Origin: a virus | Reading direction: 5' to 3' (one strand) | Length of the DNA stretch: 49,380 nt | Virus record (IMG/VR): IMGVR_UViG_3300021602_000165 | Location: 1-49,380 of that record | In this document: in pieces, positions 24,079 through 32,065 of the stretch | Numbering within the stretch: position 1 is the first letter of the stretch | How the letters are laid out: each line of letters starts with the position of its first letter | Program-made: the position numbers and the translations under genes | Notes under the pieces: model-generated | The model's input: only the letters and a program-made list of their open reading frames with translations | What the model was told of the DNA's origin: nothing | Databases searched by the model: none

Positions 24079-24810
24079 ATGATACTCTATGTAAATGGCG
24101 ATAGCCATAGTGCCGGTGCAGAGGCTGTGAATAATTATGCATTTGCTGAAGATGATCCGTTGTATTGGCGCTTGGGAAGACGGCCACATCCAGACAACGA
24201 ACGAGTTAGTTACGGATGTGAACTAGCAAATATGCTTGGGTATGTATTCGTATGCGATGCAGAAAGCGCCAGCAGTAATACACGAATACTACGGACAACC
24301 AAAGAGTATCTTAAAACAAATAAGCCCGACTTGCTGGTAATAGGATGGTCTACTTGGGAACGAGAGGAGTGGCCACTAGACGATGTGTATTATCAAGTTA
24401 CAGCAAGTGGTACTGATAGTGTACCGTTGGTATTTGCCGAACGGTATCGTGATTGGGTTATAGAACAAAACGAATGGTCTAGAGAAAATAAAATGTTAGA
24501 CTGGCATAAAATCATTTATGAGCTACATTTAGAATTATCTTCAGCAAATATTAAGCATATATTTTTTAATACCTATTCTAACTTTTCAGCAATTAAAGAT
24601 ACCAGATTAAAGACAGAAAATTTAACTGCCGCTAATGCACAATGCCTTGATTGGAACAACTCGTATATCGGTCCATACGAACAAGAGTTGACATACTACA
24701 ACTGGTTAAAGAAGTCTGGGTTTGTAACAGCATCACCAACAAGCTATCATTTTAAAGACGATGCTCATAGAGCATGGGCAAACTTATTATATGAATCACT
24801 GGGCTCATAA
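24079..24810 (+). CDS. SGNH/GDSL-family hydrolase-like protein
   Basis: 243 residues. Block I is LYVNGDSHSAGAE with the candidate nucleophilic Ser, LLVIGWSTWERE is the central strand, and the C-terminal YHFKDDAHRAWANLL gives a DxxH catalytic pair. The family removes acyl groups from sugars or lipids. Its 3' end overlaps a second member, a tandem arrangement. Deacylation of a glycan is plausible given the sugar genes. Confidence 0.62.
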   Translation: MILYVNGDSHSAGAEAVNNYAFAEDDPLYWRLGRRPHPDNERVSYGCELANMLGYVFVCDAESASSNTRILRTTKEYLKTNKPDLLVIGWSTWEREEWPLDDVYYQVTASGTDSVPLVFAERYRDWVIEQNEWSRENKMLDWHKIIYELHLELSSANIKHIFFNTYSNFSAIKDTRLKTENLTAANAQCLDWNNSYIGPYEQELTYYNWLKKSGFVTASPTSYHFKDDAHRAWANLLYESLGS

Positions 24811-25483
24811 GCAACTACCGTTTAGTTGGCAACCAAAAGATATTACGTTGCAATGGTCCGGGTCCGACCACGCCGATAGTCTATATAACAATTCACAAAA
24901 AGATGCGTGGAACAATATTGATATAAGTTATCAATATAATGCACAAGGATATCGCACCAAAGATTTAATTAGTATGTACGATAAGAAAGTAGACATAGCA
25001 TTAGGTTGTAGTTTAACTGAGGGTATTGGTTTGCCTATTGGGGGTACATGGCCTAGTCTAGTAGAAGAAAGTCAAGATTACCCTATGTTAAATCTTGGAA
25101 TTCAATGCGGAAGTACTGATACTGTTGCACGTATGTTGACTAACTGTATGGGACTATTTGATATACAACAGGTATTCATACTATGGCCAGATTTTTCTAG
25201 GTTTGAAATTTATCATGAAGACCATGTGGAACCAGTGATTCCATCAACTGCTTCAACCAAACATGTTTGGTTTATGGATAAAGAAACTTCCCAAAATAGA
25301 TTTTATAAAAACCAATTGCTCATACATTCAATGGGTGTTAATGTAGTTGAATTGATTGCTGAAACGGTTTTTAACCCAAAATCTCGTGGTGCACCAGATA
25401 AAGCTCGAGATGGACAACATTATGGATATCAAAGTCAACGAATAGTGTCCTGGGAGTTCATTAAAGCATTGACAGCTAAATAA
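24791..25483 (+). CDS. Second SGNH-like protein
   Basis: About 230 residues from ATG 24791; ATG 24761 is also in frame but overlaps the upstream gene by 50 bases. DIALGCSLTEGIGLPIGGTW is the block I region, and NLGIQCGSTDTVARML supplies a GxxxD-type segment. FILWPDFSRFEI is the central strand. The C-terminus has HYGYQSQRIVSWEF, with a His but no clear DxxH. Confidence 0.55.
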   Translation: MNHWAHKQLPFSWQPKDITLQWSGSDHADSLYNNSQKDAWNNIDISYQYNAQGYRTKDLISMYDKKVDIALGCSLTEGIGLPIGGTWPSLVEESQDYPMLNLGIQCGSTDTVARMLTNCMGLFDIQQVFILWPDFSRFEIYHEDHVEPVIPSTASTKHVWFMDKETSQNRFYKNQLLIHSMGVNVVELIAETVFNPKSRGAPDKARDGQHYGYQSQRIVSWEFIKALTAK

Positions 25484-25497
25484 TAATATGCTACTAT
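25469..25497 (+). promoter_or_regulatory. Promoter placed for a leaderless exonuclease mRNA
   Basis: TTGACA (25469-25474), 17-base spacer, TACTAT (25492-25497). The expected start of transcription, 6-8 bases further, falls on or next to the ATG at 25505. No Shine-Dalgarno sequence precedes that ATG. Confidence 0.55.
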
Positions 25498-25504
25498 TAC
25501 TACT

Positions 25505-26494
25505 ATGAGATACCTACTAGTTGATACCGCAAATACATTTTTTCGAGCAAGACATGCCGCCCATCGTCAGAGTGACACCTGGGATAAATTAGGTTTTGCT
25601 ATCCACGTCACACTTGCCAGCGTAGGCAAAGCGTGGCGGGAACAGAAAGCCGACCATGTTGTATTCTGTTTAGAAGGGCGTAGCTGGCGCAAGGACTTTT
25701 ACGAGCCCTATAAAAAGAATCGTGCTGTGGCACGTGCGGCACTTACTGAAAAAGAAGCAGAAGAAGATCAATTGTTTTGGGATTCGTTTGACGAACTTAA
25801 AACATTCTTAGTTGACAAGACCAACTGCACCGTACTTCAGCATAACGCATTAGAAGCAGATGATTTGATTGCTGGCTGGATACAAGCACACCCAAATGAT
25901 CATCACACTATTGTTAGTAGTGATAGCGACTTTCATCAACTACTTGCAAACAACGTAAAACAATATAATGGAATAGCAGATGAGCTACACACAATTGAAG
26001 GTATCTTTGACAAAAAGGGTGCCCCAGTCAAAGATAAAAAAACAAAGGAACCTAAAAAAATCCCAGAGCCAGCCTGGATCCTCTTTGAAAAATGTATGCG
26101 TGGCGACCCTTCGGACAACGTCTTTTCCGCTTATCCGGGTGTACGTACCAAAGGCAGTAAAAATAAAATTGGACTGGAAGAAGCGTTTAAAGACAGAGAT
26201 TCAAAAGGCTTCAGTTGGAACAATCTAATGTTGCAACGCTGGACGGATCACAACGGTCTAGAACATCGTGTGTTAGATGATTACAATCGCAATGTGCAGT
26301 TAGTTGACTTGTCGGCACAGCCAGATCATATTAAAGTAATGATTGCTGAATCTATTGCTACAAATAGTGTTGTAAAGAATACTGCACAGATTGGCACTAA
26401 GTTTATGAAGTTCTGCGGCAAATACGAATTGAATCGCATTAGCGATAATATTCAAAACTATGTAGACTTTTTATCAGCAGGATATCCAGAATGA
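25505..26494 (+). CDS. rnh: FEN-family 5'-3' exonuclease / RNase H (T4 Rnh-like)
   Basis: 329 residues. YLLVDTANTFFRA (D6) opens the metal site, ALEADDLIAGW and SSDSDFHQLL give the acidic clusters, and MRGDPSDNV the third with the helix-hairpin-helix region after it. Role: removes RNA primers and flaps from lagging strands. It belongs with the polymerase and clamp although 20 kb away. Candidate promoter just upstream. Confidence 0.88.
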   Translation: MRYLLVDTANTFFRARHAAHRQSDTWDKLGFAIHVTLASVGKAWREQKADHVVFCLEGRSWRKDFYEPYKKNRAVARAALTEKEAEEDQLFWDSFDELKTFLVDKTNCTVLQHNALEADDLIAGWIQAHPNDHHTIVSSDSDFHQLLANNVKQYNGIADELHTIEGIFDKKGAPVKDKKTKEPKKIPEPAWILFEKCMRGDPSDNVFSAYPGVRTKGSKNKIGLEEAFKDRDSKGFSWNNLMLQRWTDHNGLEHRVLDDYNRNVQLVDLSAQPDHIKVMIAESIATNSVVKNTAQIGTKFMKFCGKYELNRISDNIQNYVDFLSAGYPE

Positions 26495-26796
26495 GTACAT
26501 ACACACCAGACCGATGGGTAATTGTTGAATTTGATTACCAAGAAGAAAAACTACGCAAGGTACTTGCAAGTTGGTATGGTGGATATCTTGGCAGCGATAG
26601 TTGGAAGCTGAGTTCCGGCATTACTGAAACTATCGAGCACGAAGACCGTTATGAATTTACAAACTATTCCGGTAGTCTGTACGTTTGTCGTAAAGGCTCA
26701 CACGGAATGAGTGTATATACTGCAAGCATATACGAAGGTTGGGTCCGGCAGTTAGAAGGATCCGGTGATACTATTACTTTGTTAGAGGGTGTATGA
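26491..26796 (+). CDS. Unknown small protein
   Basis: 101 residues, overlapping the exonuclease stop (ATGA). Mainly beta strands: RWVIVEFDYQ, VLASWYGGYLGSDSWKLSSG, YEFTNYSGSLYVCRKG. Looks like a compact beta domain. Function unknown. Confidence 0.62.
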   Translation: MSTYTPDRWVIVEFDYQEEKLRKVLASWYGGYLGSDSWKLSSGITETIEHEDRYEFTNYSGSLYVCRKGSHGMSVYTASIYEGWVRQLEGSGDTITLLEGV

Positions 26797-26963
26797 AAGA
26801 CCTAATGATACTTGGCGTGGTGTTTGGTGTTATCTGTGCATGTGTGTATGTATTACCACCGCATGGTACAATTATATACAATTGTACTTGGTCTGAGATC
26901 AGTCCTGATATACCAATTGCAGTTAAAGAAGAATGTCGTAGACTTAGATCGGAAAAGAAATGA
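26793..26963 (+). CDS. Small membrane-anchored protein (56 aa)
   Basis: ATG 26793 overlaps the upstream stop and the TGA at 26961-26963 overlaps the next ATG, so the frame tiles exactly. Residues 5-22 (MILGVVFGVICACVYVLP) form a signal anchor. The tail YNCTWSEISPDIPIAVKEE is a pattern I recognise from many T4-superfamily marine phages. Two Cys flank the SEISPDIP motif region. Role unknown, probably at the inner membrane. Confidence 0.68.
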   Translation: MKDLMILGVVFGVICACVYVLPPHGTIIYNCTWSEISPDIPIAVKEECRRLRSEKK

Positions 26964-27214
26964 GCAAAGAAAAACATAAACCTTATCAATGGATTGATGG
27001 TGAAACTGCTGATCGTATTACCAGTCTAAATCTCAAAGACTATCGTGCGTATCTTAAAAAAGAATTAAAAGAATGGAAGAAGAACCCAAAGAGTGATGCT
27101 AACCCTAAGGGCAAATGGATGCATCCAGAAGATGTAGGCATCAATATGCAGACCATTGCGGCTTTGGATTTAATCATTAGCCATTTTGTAGTAACAGAGG
27201 ACGATATAAAATGA
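26960..27214 (+). CDS. Small unknown charged protein
   Basis: 84 residues with overlaps on both sides. Lys-rich helix LKDYRAYLKKELKEWKKNP followed by MHPEDVGINMQTIAALDLII. No family recognised. Confidence 0.6.
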   Translation: MSKEKHKPYQWIDGETADRITSLNLKDYRAYLKKELKEWKKNPKSDANPKGKWMHPEDVGINMQTIAALDLIISHFVVTEDDIK

Positions 27215-27453
27215 CATTACCTGACGAGCGATATCGTGCTGTTCTTATGACACAAAAATTTCTATTAGAGATTTTAACTACGCCGCGTGTTCCTAAAGCC
27301 GTTAAAGATAAAGCAAGGTGGTGTTTACGCCATTATCCAAGCGAATGGGATATGCAACGAGCTGCTGAAGATGCATCAGATGTATTTGCAGTAAAAATGG
27401 AACCTGTTTACAGAATGATTAAACAGTACGAGCAGGACAAGGAACAAGAATGA
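27211..27453 (+). CDS. BPSL0761-family protein
   Basis: 80 residues. LPDERYRAVLMTQKFL, TPRVPKAVKDKARWCLRHYPSEWDM match the pattern of the BPSL0761 family of small helical proteins known from Burkholderia and relatives. Biochemical role unknown. This is one of the few hints at the host group. Confidence 0.65.
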   Translation: MTLPDERYRAVLMTQKFLLEILTTPRVPKAVKDKARWCLRHYPSEWDMQRAAEDASDVFAVKMEPVYRMIKQYEQDKEQE

Positions 27454-28046
27454 AACAAACACTAGACAAATTGTTGTGCGAGAAGTATCCAAAGATGATG
27501 GTCAACCGTAACAAGCCCATGCAAGAAACTTGTATGTGTTGGGGCTTTGAATGTGGCGACGGTTGGTTCAATATCTTGGATCAGCTTATGGGCAATATAC
27601 AACATCATATTGACTGGAAGGAGAAACAGCGCAAGTGGGCCATGGAATATAACGAAATGGCCGCACAGGCTAAAGCAGGTAACTTTGATTTGTTTGAAGA
27701 AAACATGAAAGATACTGTTAGTCTTGAGTATAAAGAAAAACGGCTTGGTGAGATTGTTGCCGGGGACTTTAGACAAGTACCAGAGTCTATTCCACAAGTA
27801 ACACTGGACCAAGTTAAAGAAAAGTTTGGTACACTGAGATTTTATTACTCGGGTGGGGATGAATACATCGACGGACTTGTTAGCATGGCAGAAAGTATGT
27901 CGGCTGTTACTTGTGAGGAATGTGGTAATCCTGGTACACAAACAAGTGGTGGTTGGATTAAAACTATCTGCGAGCCGTGTGTTGAAGAACATGCTAGAGT
28001 GCAAGAAGAAACGTTGGAAACTTATCGATCAAAAGGAGTTCTGTAA
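27450..28046 (+). CDS. Conserved phage protein with Cys-rich C-terminus
   Basis: 198 residues. The N-terminus has CMCWGFECGDGWFNILDQL, the middle a long helix, then QVKEKFGTLRFYYSGGDEY, and the end TCEECGNPGT...ICEPCVEEH, which can form a zinc ribbon (two CxxC pairs). I recognise this arrangement in many phage proteins of unknown function. Confidence 0.7.
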   Translation: MKQTLDKLLCEKYPKMMVNRNKPMQETCMCWGFECGDGWFNILDQLMGNIQHHIDWKEKQRKWAMEYNEMAAQAKAGNFDLFEENMKDTVSLEYKEKRLGEIVAGDFRQVPESIPQVTLDQVKEKFGTLRFYYSGGDEYIDGLVSMAESMSAVTCEECGNPGTQTSGGWIKTICEPCVEEHARVQEETLETYRSKGVL

Positions 28047-28408
28047 TGTCAACTGTAATAATTTTGTTGGCGCTATTTGGCATTAAACATTTTATTTGTG
28101 ATTTTGTATTACAGTATCCGTATATGCTTGCGGAAAAAGGCACATATGGTGCGGCTGGTGGAATACATCATGCAGGATTTCATGCACTTGGCACTATGCT
28201 AGTTCTATTGATATGTGGCTTGGCCATAGTTGATGTTATTTTCTTATCGCTAGTTGATGGAGTGGCACATTATCACGTTGATTGGGTTAAGCAACAACTA
28301 AACAAGGGATTAACCCCAGCCGACAATAAGTTTTGGATTATATTAGGAGGAGACCAAGCAATGCATTATTTAACATACGTCTTTATCATTGGGTTGATTG
28401 TAGCATGA
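28046..28408 (+). CDS. DUF3307 membrane protein
   Basis: 120 residues with three hydrophobic spans (about 1-20, 48-72, 100-119). KHFICDFVLQYPYMLAEKG is the DUF3307 signature. Inner-membrane location is predicted. Family function unknown. Confidence 0.75.
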   Translation: MSTVIILLALFGIKHFICDFVLQYPYMLAEKGTYGAAGGIHHAGFHALGTMLVLLICGLAIVDVIFLSLVDGVAHYHVDWVKQQLNKGLTPADNKFWIILGGDQAMHYLTYVFIIGLIVA

Positions 28409-28722
28409 GTTATTCTATTGCCAATGGTGGGACTCAGACTATAACTTTAGGAGGAGCCGGTGGTGGAGGTGGCGGAGGTGCTGGTGGGTTCTTTACCAAT
28501 ACCCCACAAATGCGTCAACCAACAACATCAATGTCTCTAGACCAAGACGGCATTAATCTTAAAATAGTCAAGGCCAGTGGCGGTTGGGTTGTACAGGTGT
28601 ATCAGCTAAATGATAGTGTCTCCGGAGAATATAAAAAACCAGAGTTACACATTATACCCGATGATGTAGATTTTGATAAAGAGTTAGGTAAGATTATAAT
28701 GATGAGCTGTTTGAAAGGATAA
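28405..28722 (+). CDS. Conserved small phage protein with Gly-rich stretch, paralogue of 9070-9342
   Basis: 105 residues from ATG 28405, overlapping the DUF3307 stop. A Gly-rich run (residues 16-28) precedes a domain with INLKIVKASGGWVVQVYQL, HIIPDDVDFDKELGKII. The domain matches that at 9070-9342. Widespread in T4-like phages; role unknown. Confidence 0.65.
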   Translation: MSYSIANGGTQTITLGGAGGGGGGGAGGFFTNTPQMRQPTTSMSLDQDGINLKIVKASGGWVVQVYQLNDSVSGEYKKPELHIIPDDVDFDKELGKIIMMSCLKG

Positions 28723-28723
28723 T

Positions 28724-29206
28724 ATGACAGAGACCATTGCAAGACCAGTAGTAAAAAATAAGTTTTGGATTGTAGAAGAGGGTGGCGAGAAGATTGCCAC
28801 TATCCAAGCAATCGGAGAAGGCGGAGGATTTGTTTATGTACATAACAACGAACGTAAAATATATCCATCAATTAAACTCCTGAGTAAAGAGTGTAATGTC
28901 GAATTTGCCAAGGTTGAAAAACCCAAGAAGGACAAGGTTGAAGTAAACGAGGTATACGGATATCCAACTACCAGCAGTCGAACGCATAACCAAGTGCTTG
29001 ATGTTCAACGGTATTTGCCTATCTTTACAAAAACACCAAAGTCTAAAAGTTTCTTTTGTGCAGGACATTATATCATTAAATTTAGTAGCACTTGGGTACG
29101 TGCTTTTTGCCCAAAACTTATTACGTTAAATCGATATGAGTACCAAGGTCCGTTTAAAACACAGGAACGTATGCAAGAAGCGATGAAGGAAGCAAATGGC
29201 AACTGA
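28724..29206 (+). CDS. Conserved T4-superfamily hypothetical protein
   Basis: 160 residues. FWIVEEGGEKIATIQAI, VYGYPTTSS, LPIFTKTPKSKSFFCAGHY, and WVRAFCPKLITLNRYEYQGP are segments I recognise from a family common in T4-like marine phages. Two conserved Cys occur in the CAGHY and FCPKL segments. Function unknown. Confidence 0.7.
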   Translation: MTETIARPVVKNKFWIVEEGGEKIATIQAIGEGGGFVYVHNNERKIYPSIKLLSKECNVEFAKVEKPKKDKVEVNEVYGYPTTSSRTHNQVLDVQRYLPIFTKTPKSKSFFCAGHYIIKFSSTWVRAFCPKLITLNRYEYQGPFKTQERMQEAMKEANGN

Positions 29207-29414
29207 AAATTTGCCATTTCATATTAAACTCTTTAATGATAGGGTAAGGGGCATGAATCAAAGTAACGGTAAGATTCTAACCTTAAACCAACAAGAAGCT
29301 CGTAGTTTACACGCCGAAATCTTTGATTTGATGGCCACAATTGCACATTTAAGCAAAGTGTCTGATACCTCACCAGTAGTAACTGCAAGCATGGATGGCG
29401 GGGCATTTAAGTAA
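29196..29414 (+). CDS. Small helical protein
   Basis: 72 residues, 11-base overlap with the upstream gene. Two helices around LNQQEARSLHAEIFDLMATIAHL. Similar small proteins occur in T4-like phages. Function unknown. Confidence 0.6.
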   Translation: MATENLPFHIKLFNDRVRGMNQSNGKILTLNQQEARSLHAEIFDLMATIAHLSKVSDTSPVVTASMDGGAFK

Positions 29415-29464
29415 ATATGCGTATATAACTTAGCTAAATAAACAGTATATCAAGGATTAATGAA

Positions 29465-29752
29465 ATGAGTCGACCTAAACCAACTGTGTTGTTGGACCAC
29501 GTAAATAAAACTACCTATAAGAGTGAGCAGGTATTAAACTCTGAAGGTATCTGGGCGGTTTTCTATGACAAGTCTCCAATCAATTTAAAAACGCATAATA
29601 TACTTGTGAGCTATCCAGGGCCTAAATATAAAAAAGTAAGTTTCTCTAATCCCGGACATGCAATTAACTTGGCCAAGAAACTAAACGTATTATTTAAGAG
29701 CGACAAGTTTAGCGTTGTGCTCTTACGTGCCGGTGACCAAATCTTCCCCTAA
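29465..29752 (+). CDS. Small conserved phage protein
   Basis: 95 residues, beta-rich start (TVLLDHVNKTTYKSEQVL) then IWAVFYDKSPINL and SYPGPKYKKVSFSNPGHA. AAGGA ribosome site. No enzymatic motif. The 50 bases before it hold no convincing promoter. Confidence 0.62.
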   Translation: MSRPKPTVLLDHVNKTTYKSEQVLNSEGIWAVFYDKSPINLKTHNILVSYPGPKYKKVSFSNPGHAINLAKKLNVLFKSDKFSVVLLRAGDQIFP

Positions 29753-30122
29753 GCGGCACACTCAACGTCAGCTTACAAAAATATTTTGTATCCAAGCTGA
29801 GATACCTATAGCAAAAATTTCAGAAATGCAAAGATCTTGGTGGACTAATCCCACTGACTCTAATAGCCTACGACTAAGTTTAACTGGATTACAGTTTGTC
29901 AAGGCCAATCTTAAATTGCAAGGATATGAATTTCCATTAAATGATGAATTGACTAATTTTCATATCCTACAACTAGAACGATTATTCCAGGGTATGTATT
30001 ATCTGCTTCGTAGACAAAAAATAATTCTATTTGAAGAAGAAGAAGCTGTGATGATGGCGTTGTATGGAAACGATCTAAAAACTTACCTAACACATCTTGA
30101 ACTAACTCAGCAGTCAAGTTAG
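29733..30122 (+). CDS. Unknown helical protein
   Basis: About 130 residues. The start is probably GTG 29733 or 29727; both overlap the upstream gene. The body is helical (LSLTGLQFVKANLKLQGYEF, LQLERLFQGMYYLLRRQKI, EEEAVMMALYGNDLKTYL). No family recognised. Confidence 0.5.
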   Translation: MTKSSPKRHTQRQLTKIFCIQAEIPIAKISEMQRSWWTNPTDSNSLRLSLTGLQFVKANLKLQGYEFPLNDELTNFHILQLERLFQGMYYLLRRQKIILFEEEEAVMMALYGNDLKTYLTHLELTQQSS

Positions 30123-30162
30123 TACCTACTAACCTTTTGTTGTTTTATCGCAACATCCTTGG

Positions 30163-30192
30163 TTGACCCAAAAATACACTCCGCGCTATACT
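30163..30192 (+). promoter_or_regulatory. Sigma70-type promoter for endolysin
   Basis: TTGACC (30163-30168), 18-base spacer starting CAAAAATAC, TATACT (30187-30192), in a 104-base gap. A small TGTTG/CAACA hairpin lies about 10 bases upstream of the -35 box. Confidence 0.65.
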
Positions 30193-30226
30193 AGTAGTTA
30201 CGTTAATAACTACGATTGGATATTCT

Positions 30227-30763
30227 GTGAATAATAAATGGTTGTCGCTAGTGGCCGTGCTGATACTAGTATTATTAGTGCGAATGGATTATAAAAACCA
30301 AGAACTGTCCGAGCGCATTGATCGTATTGAACACATTATTATTAACACCGGTTATCGTGTTACATACACTAAACACGATGTTGAATGTTTGGCTAAGAAT
30401 ATATACTACGAAGCTGGTATTGAAAACGACCTTGGCAAATATGCTGTGGCTCAGGTCACTATTAATCGTCTCAAGGCTGGGTATTGGGGCAAGACTGTAT
30501 GCAAGGTTGTATATGCCAAGGCGCAATTCTCATGGACTTTGAAAAAGAAGCTACCAAAACCTGATGTAAATTTATATGAAAAATGTCATGATATTGCTGT
30601 GGCCGCATTAGAAGGCAAGGGTATTAAAGGCCTGGACCGTAGTTTATTCTACCATGCTGATTATATTCCCACCCCAAATTGGGTTGATATTAACCATTAT
30701 GCTACACAACTGGGAAAGCACATTTTTTATAATCGGGCCCGGGGTAGTAATTTAGAAATTTAG
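30227..30763 (+). CDS. Membrane-anchored SleB-type cell-wall hydrolase (endolysin)
   Basis: 178 residues from GTG 30227. Residues 4-20 (KWLSLVAVLILVLLVRM) form an N-terminal signal anchor, then a short coiled coil. The Hydrolase_2/SleB domain has AKNIYYEAG (catalytic Glu E62), VAQVTINRL, TVCKVVYAKAQFSW and a C-terminal LGKHIFY. Role: cleavage of peptidoglycan glycan strands at lysis. The uncleaved anchor suggests a SAR-type endolysin exported by the host Sec system. It has its own promoter; no holin was recognised nearby. Confidence 0.85.
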   Translation: MNNKWLSLVAVLILVLLVRMDYKNQELSERIDRIEHIIINTGYRVTYTKHDVECLAKNIYYEAGIENDLGKYAVAQVTINRLKAGYWGKTVCKVVYAKAQFSWTLKKKLPKPDVNLYEKCHDIAVAALEGKGIKGLDRSLFYHADYIPTPNWVDINHYATQLGKHIFYNRARGSNLEI

Positions 30764-30766
30764 AGG

Positions 30767-30795
30767 TTGACGTAAAAGAAGTGTTGTAGTATATT
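30767..30795 (+). promoter_or_regulatory. Sigma70-type promoter for the 30.8-34.9 kb cluster
   Basis: TTGACG (30767-30772), 17-base spacer, TATATT (30790-30795). A leader of about 60 bases with AGGGG before the ATG follows. Confidence 0.65.
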
Positions 30796-30861
30796 ATTAA
30801 GTATTGCCGATGGACATGTCATAGGGGCTACGCCGGAGGGAATCACAACTAGGGGAATATT

Positions 30862-32064
30862 ATGGCAACAGCCAATTTTATCGCAGTACAACCGCAGTCA
30901 TATGCGGCACAGCAAAATGCCCAGTATAACCACTCGGGCTCAAAGTTCGTAGATCTTGGCACAAGATTTAACGACACAATCTCAAACCTTCCACGCATTA
31001 AACAAACCGGCGCTCGAAGCATGATCACAAATGCCTGCAACGAGTTTATAAAAAAGCACAGCTACCTGACTTGCTTTGAAGATATGGATCTTGCTATTGC
31101 TGGCGAGACTTATATGTCAGATATCTTGATTGATATTACCATTCAGCGTATTCTTAATTTGCCTTGGTGTGCAGAAATTTTAACTAATTTCCGCGAAGTG
31201 CAAGCTGATCCAATTAAACTATACGAGGTTGTTGCTGGCGGTGATCTAGCAGATCGGTATCCTGTTGGTACTATACTGTTTGCCAGCTGGGACGCTCAAC
31301 ATACCGCTATTGTTTATTGGATCATTGCAGTAATGATCTTTAAGCAAGATCCTAAAAAAGTCAAGGTACCTAGTATTTTGTACAAAGTTAAAAACCGTGC
31401 AGACATCCGCATGAACTTTGTTGGCGGTAACAGCGACAAAGGAAAACTTACACTAGACAAAATTGATTTGTTCCGTCAAATGGTATTAGGTGTGCGACTT
31501 GACGGTAATACTGAACCAAAATGGGTCGAAGCTGAACTTAAACAACAACATCTCGAGGGTGCTGATTTGTTTGTAACAGCAGAAAAGTTCGGTGATACCC
31601 ATATGCCTGGGGCAATCAGTCGTATGGCAGAAATTGACAAGTACAGTAGCGATATTATCCGTAAGTTTGCCCTGTATACTACAACCATTCCTACACCACG
31701 TTCAATAGATTCGCAGGAAATTGAAATCATGTGTGCATGGTTTAACCTTGCCAAAGAAGATGGTATTGACTATACAGACAACGAAGTAGTTAGTATTGGC
31801 AATCATCTACATAGTCTTTTCAATGCCGACTTCCACGAATCTAGTCCGTTTTGGGGCAAAGTACGTACAGCATACGAGCATTGGCATAAAAAGTACTATG
31901 GCGGGTTGCCGTCTACTCATCAACCTAAGCATATGAAAATGAATAAGAATTGGAACACAGGTGGTACGTTCTTGTGGCACCAACTTAGCAAAACATGGGG
32001 CGGTCGTATTCCGCCACTTAATGCTAGTACACCGTTTATGCCTGCAGTAAAGGACTTGTACTAA
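30862..32064 (+). CDS. Unknown 400-residue protein, first gene of nuclease/methylase cluster
   Basis: 400 residues, behind AGGGGAA. I do not recognise the family. A segment VGTILFASWDAQHTAIVYWI near 140-159 looks like a degenerate DGQHR motif of ParB/DndB-type domains (strand, D-x-QH, helix). Residues 190 onwards hold helical segments, and the C-terminus is Trp/His-rich (TFLWHQLSKTWGGR). Size and promoter proximity suggest strong expression. A DNA-binding or gatekeeper role for the downstream enzymes is only a hypothesis. Confidence 0.75.
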   Translation: MATANFIAVQPQSYAAQQNAQYNHSGSKFVDLGTRFNDTISNLPRIKQTGARSMITNACNEFIKKHSYLTCFEDMDLAIAGETYMSDILIDITIQRILNLPWCAEILTNFREVQADPIKLYEVVAGGDLADRYPVGTILFASWDAQHTAIVYWIIAVMIFKQDPKKVKVPSILYKVKNRADIRMNFVGGNSDKGKLTLDKIDLFRQMVLGVRLDGNTEPKWVEAELKQQHLEGADLFVTAEKFGDTHMPGAISRMAEIDKYSSDIIRKFALYTTTIPTPRSIDSQEIEIMCAWFNLAKEDGIDYTDNEVVSIGNHLHSLFNADFHESSPFWGKVRTAYEHWHKKYYGGLPSTHQPKHMKMNKNWNTGGTFLWHQLSKTWGGRIPPLNASTPFMPAVKDLY

Positions 32065-32065
32065 T

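Noticed and set aside
27462-28004. 180-codon open frame on the minus strand
   Set aside because: Antisense to a conserved Cys-rich phage protein that overlaps neatly with both neighbours.
28453-28492. GGN-rich run
   Set aside because: Explained by the polyglycine stretch in the protein at 28405-28722.
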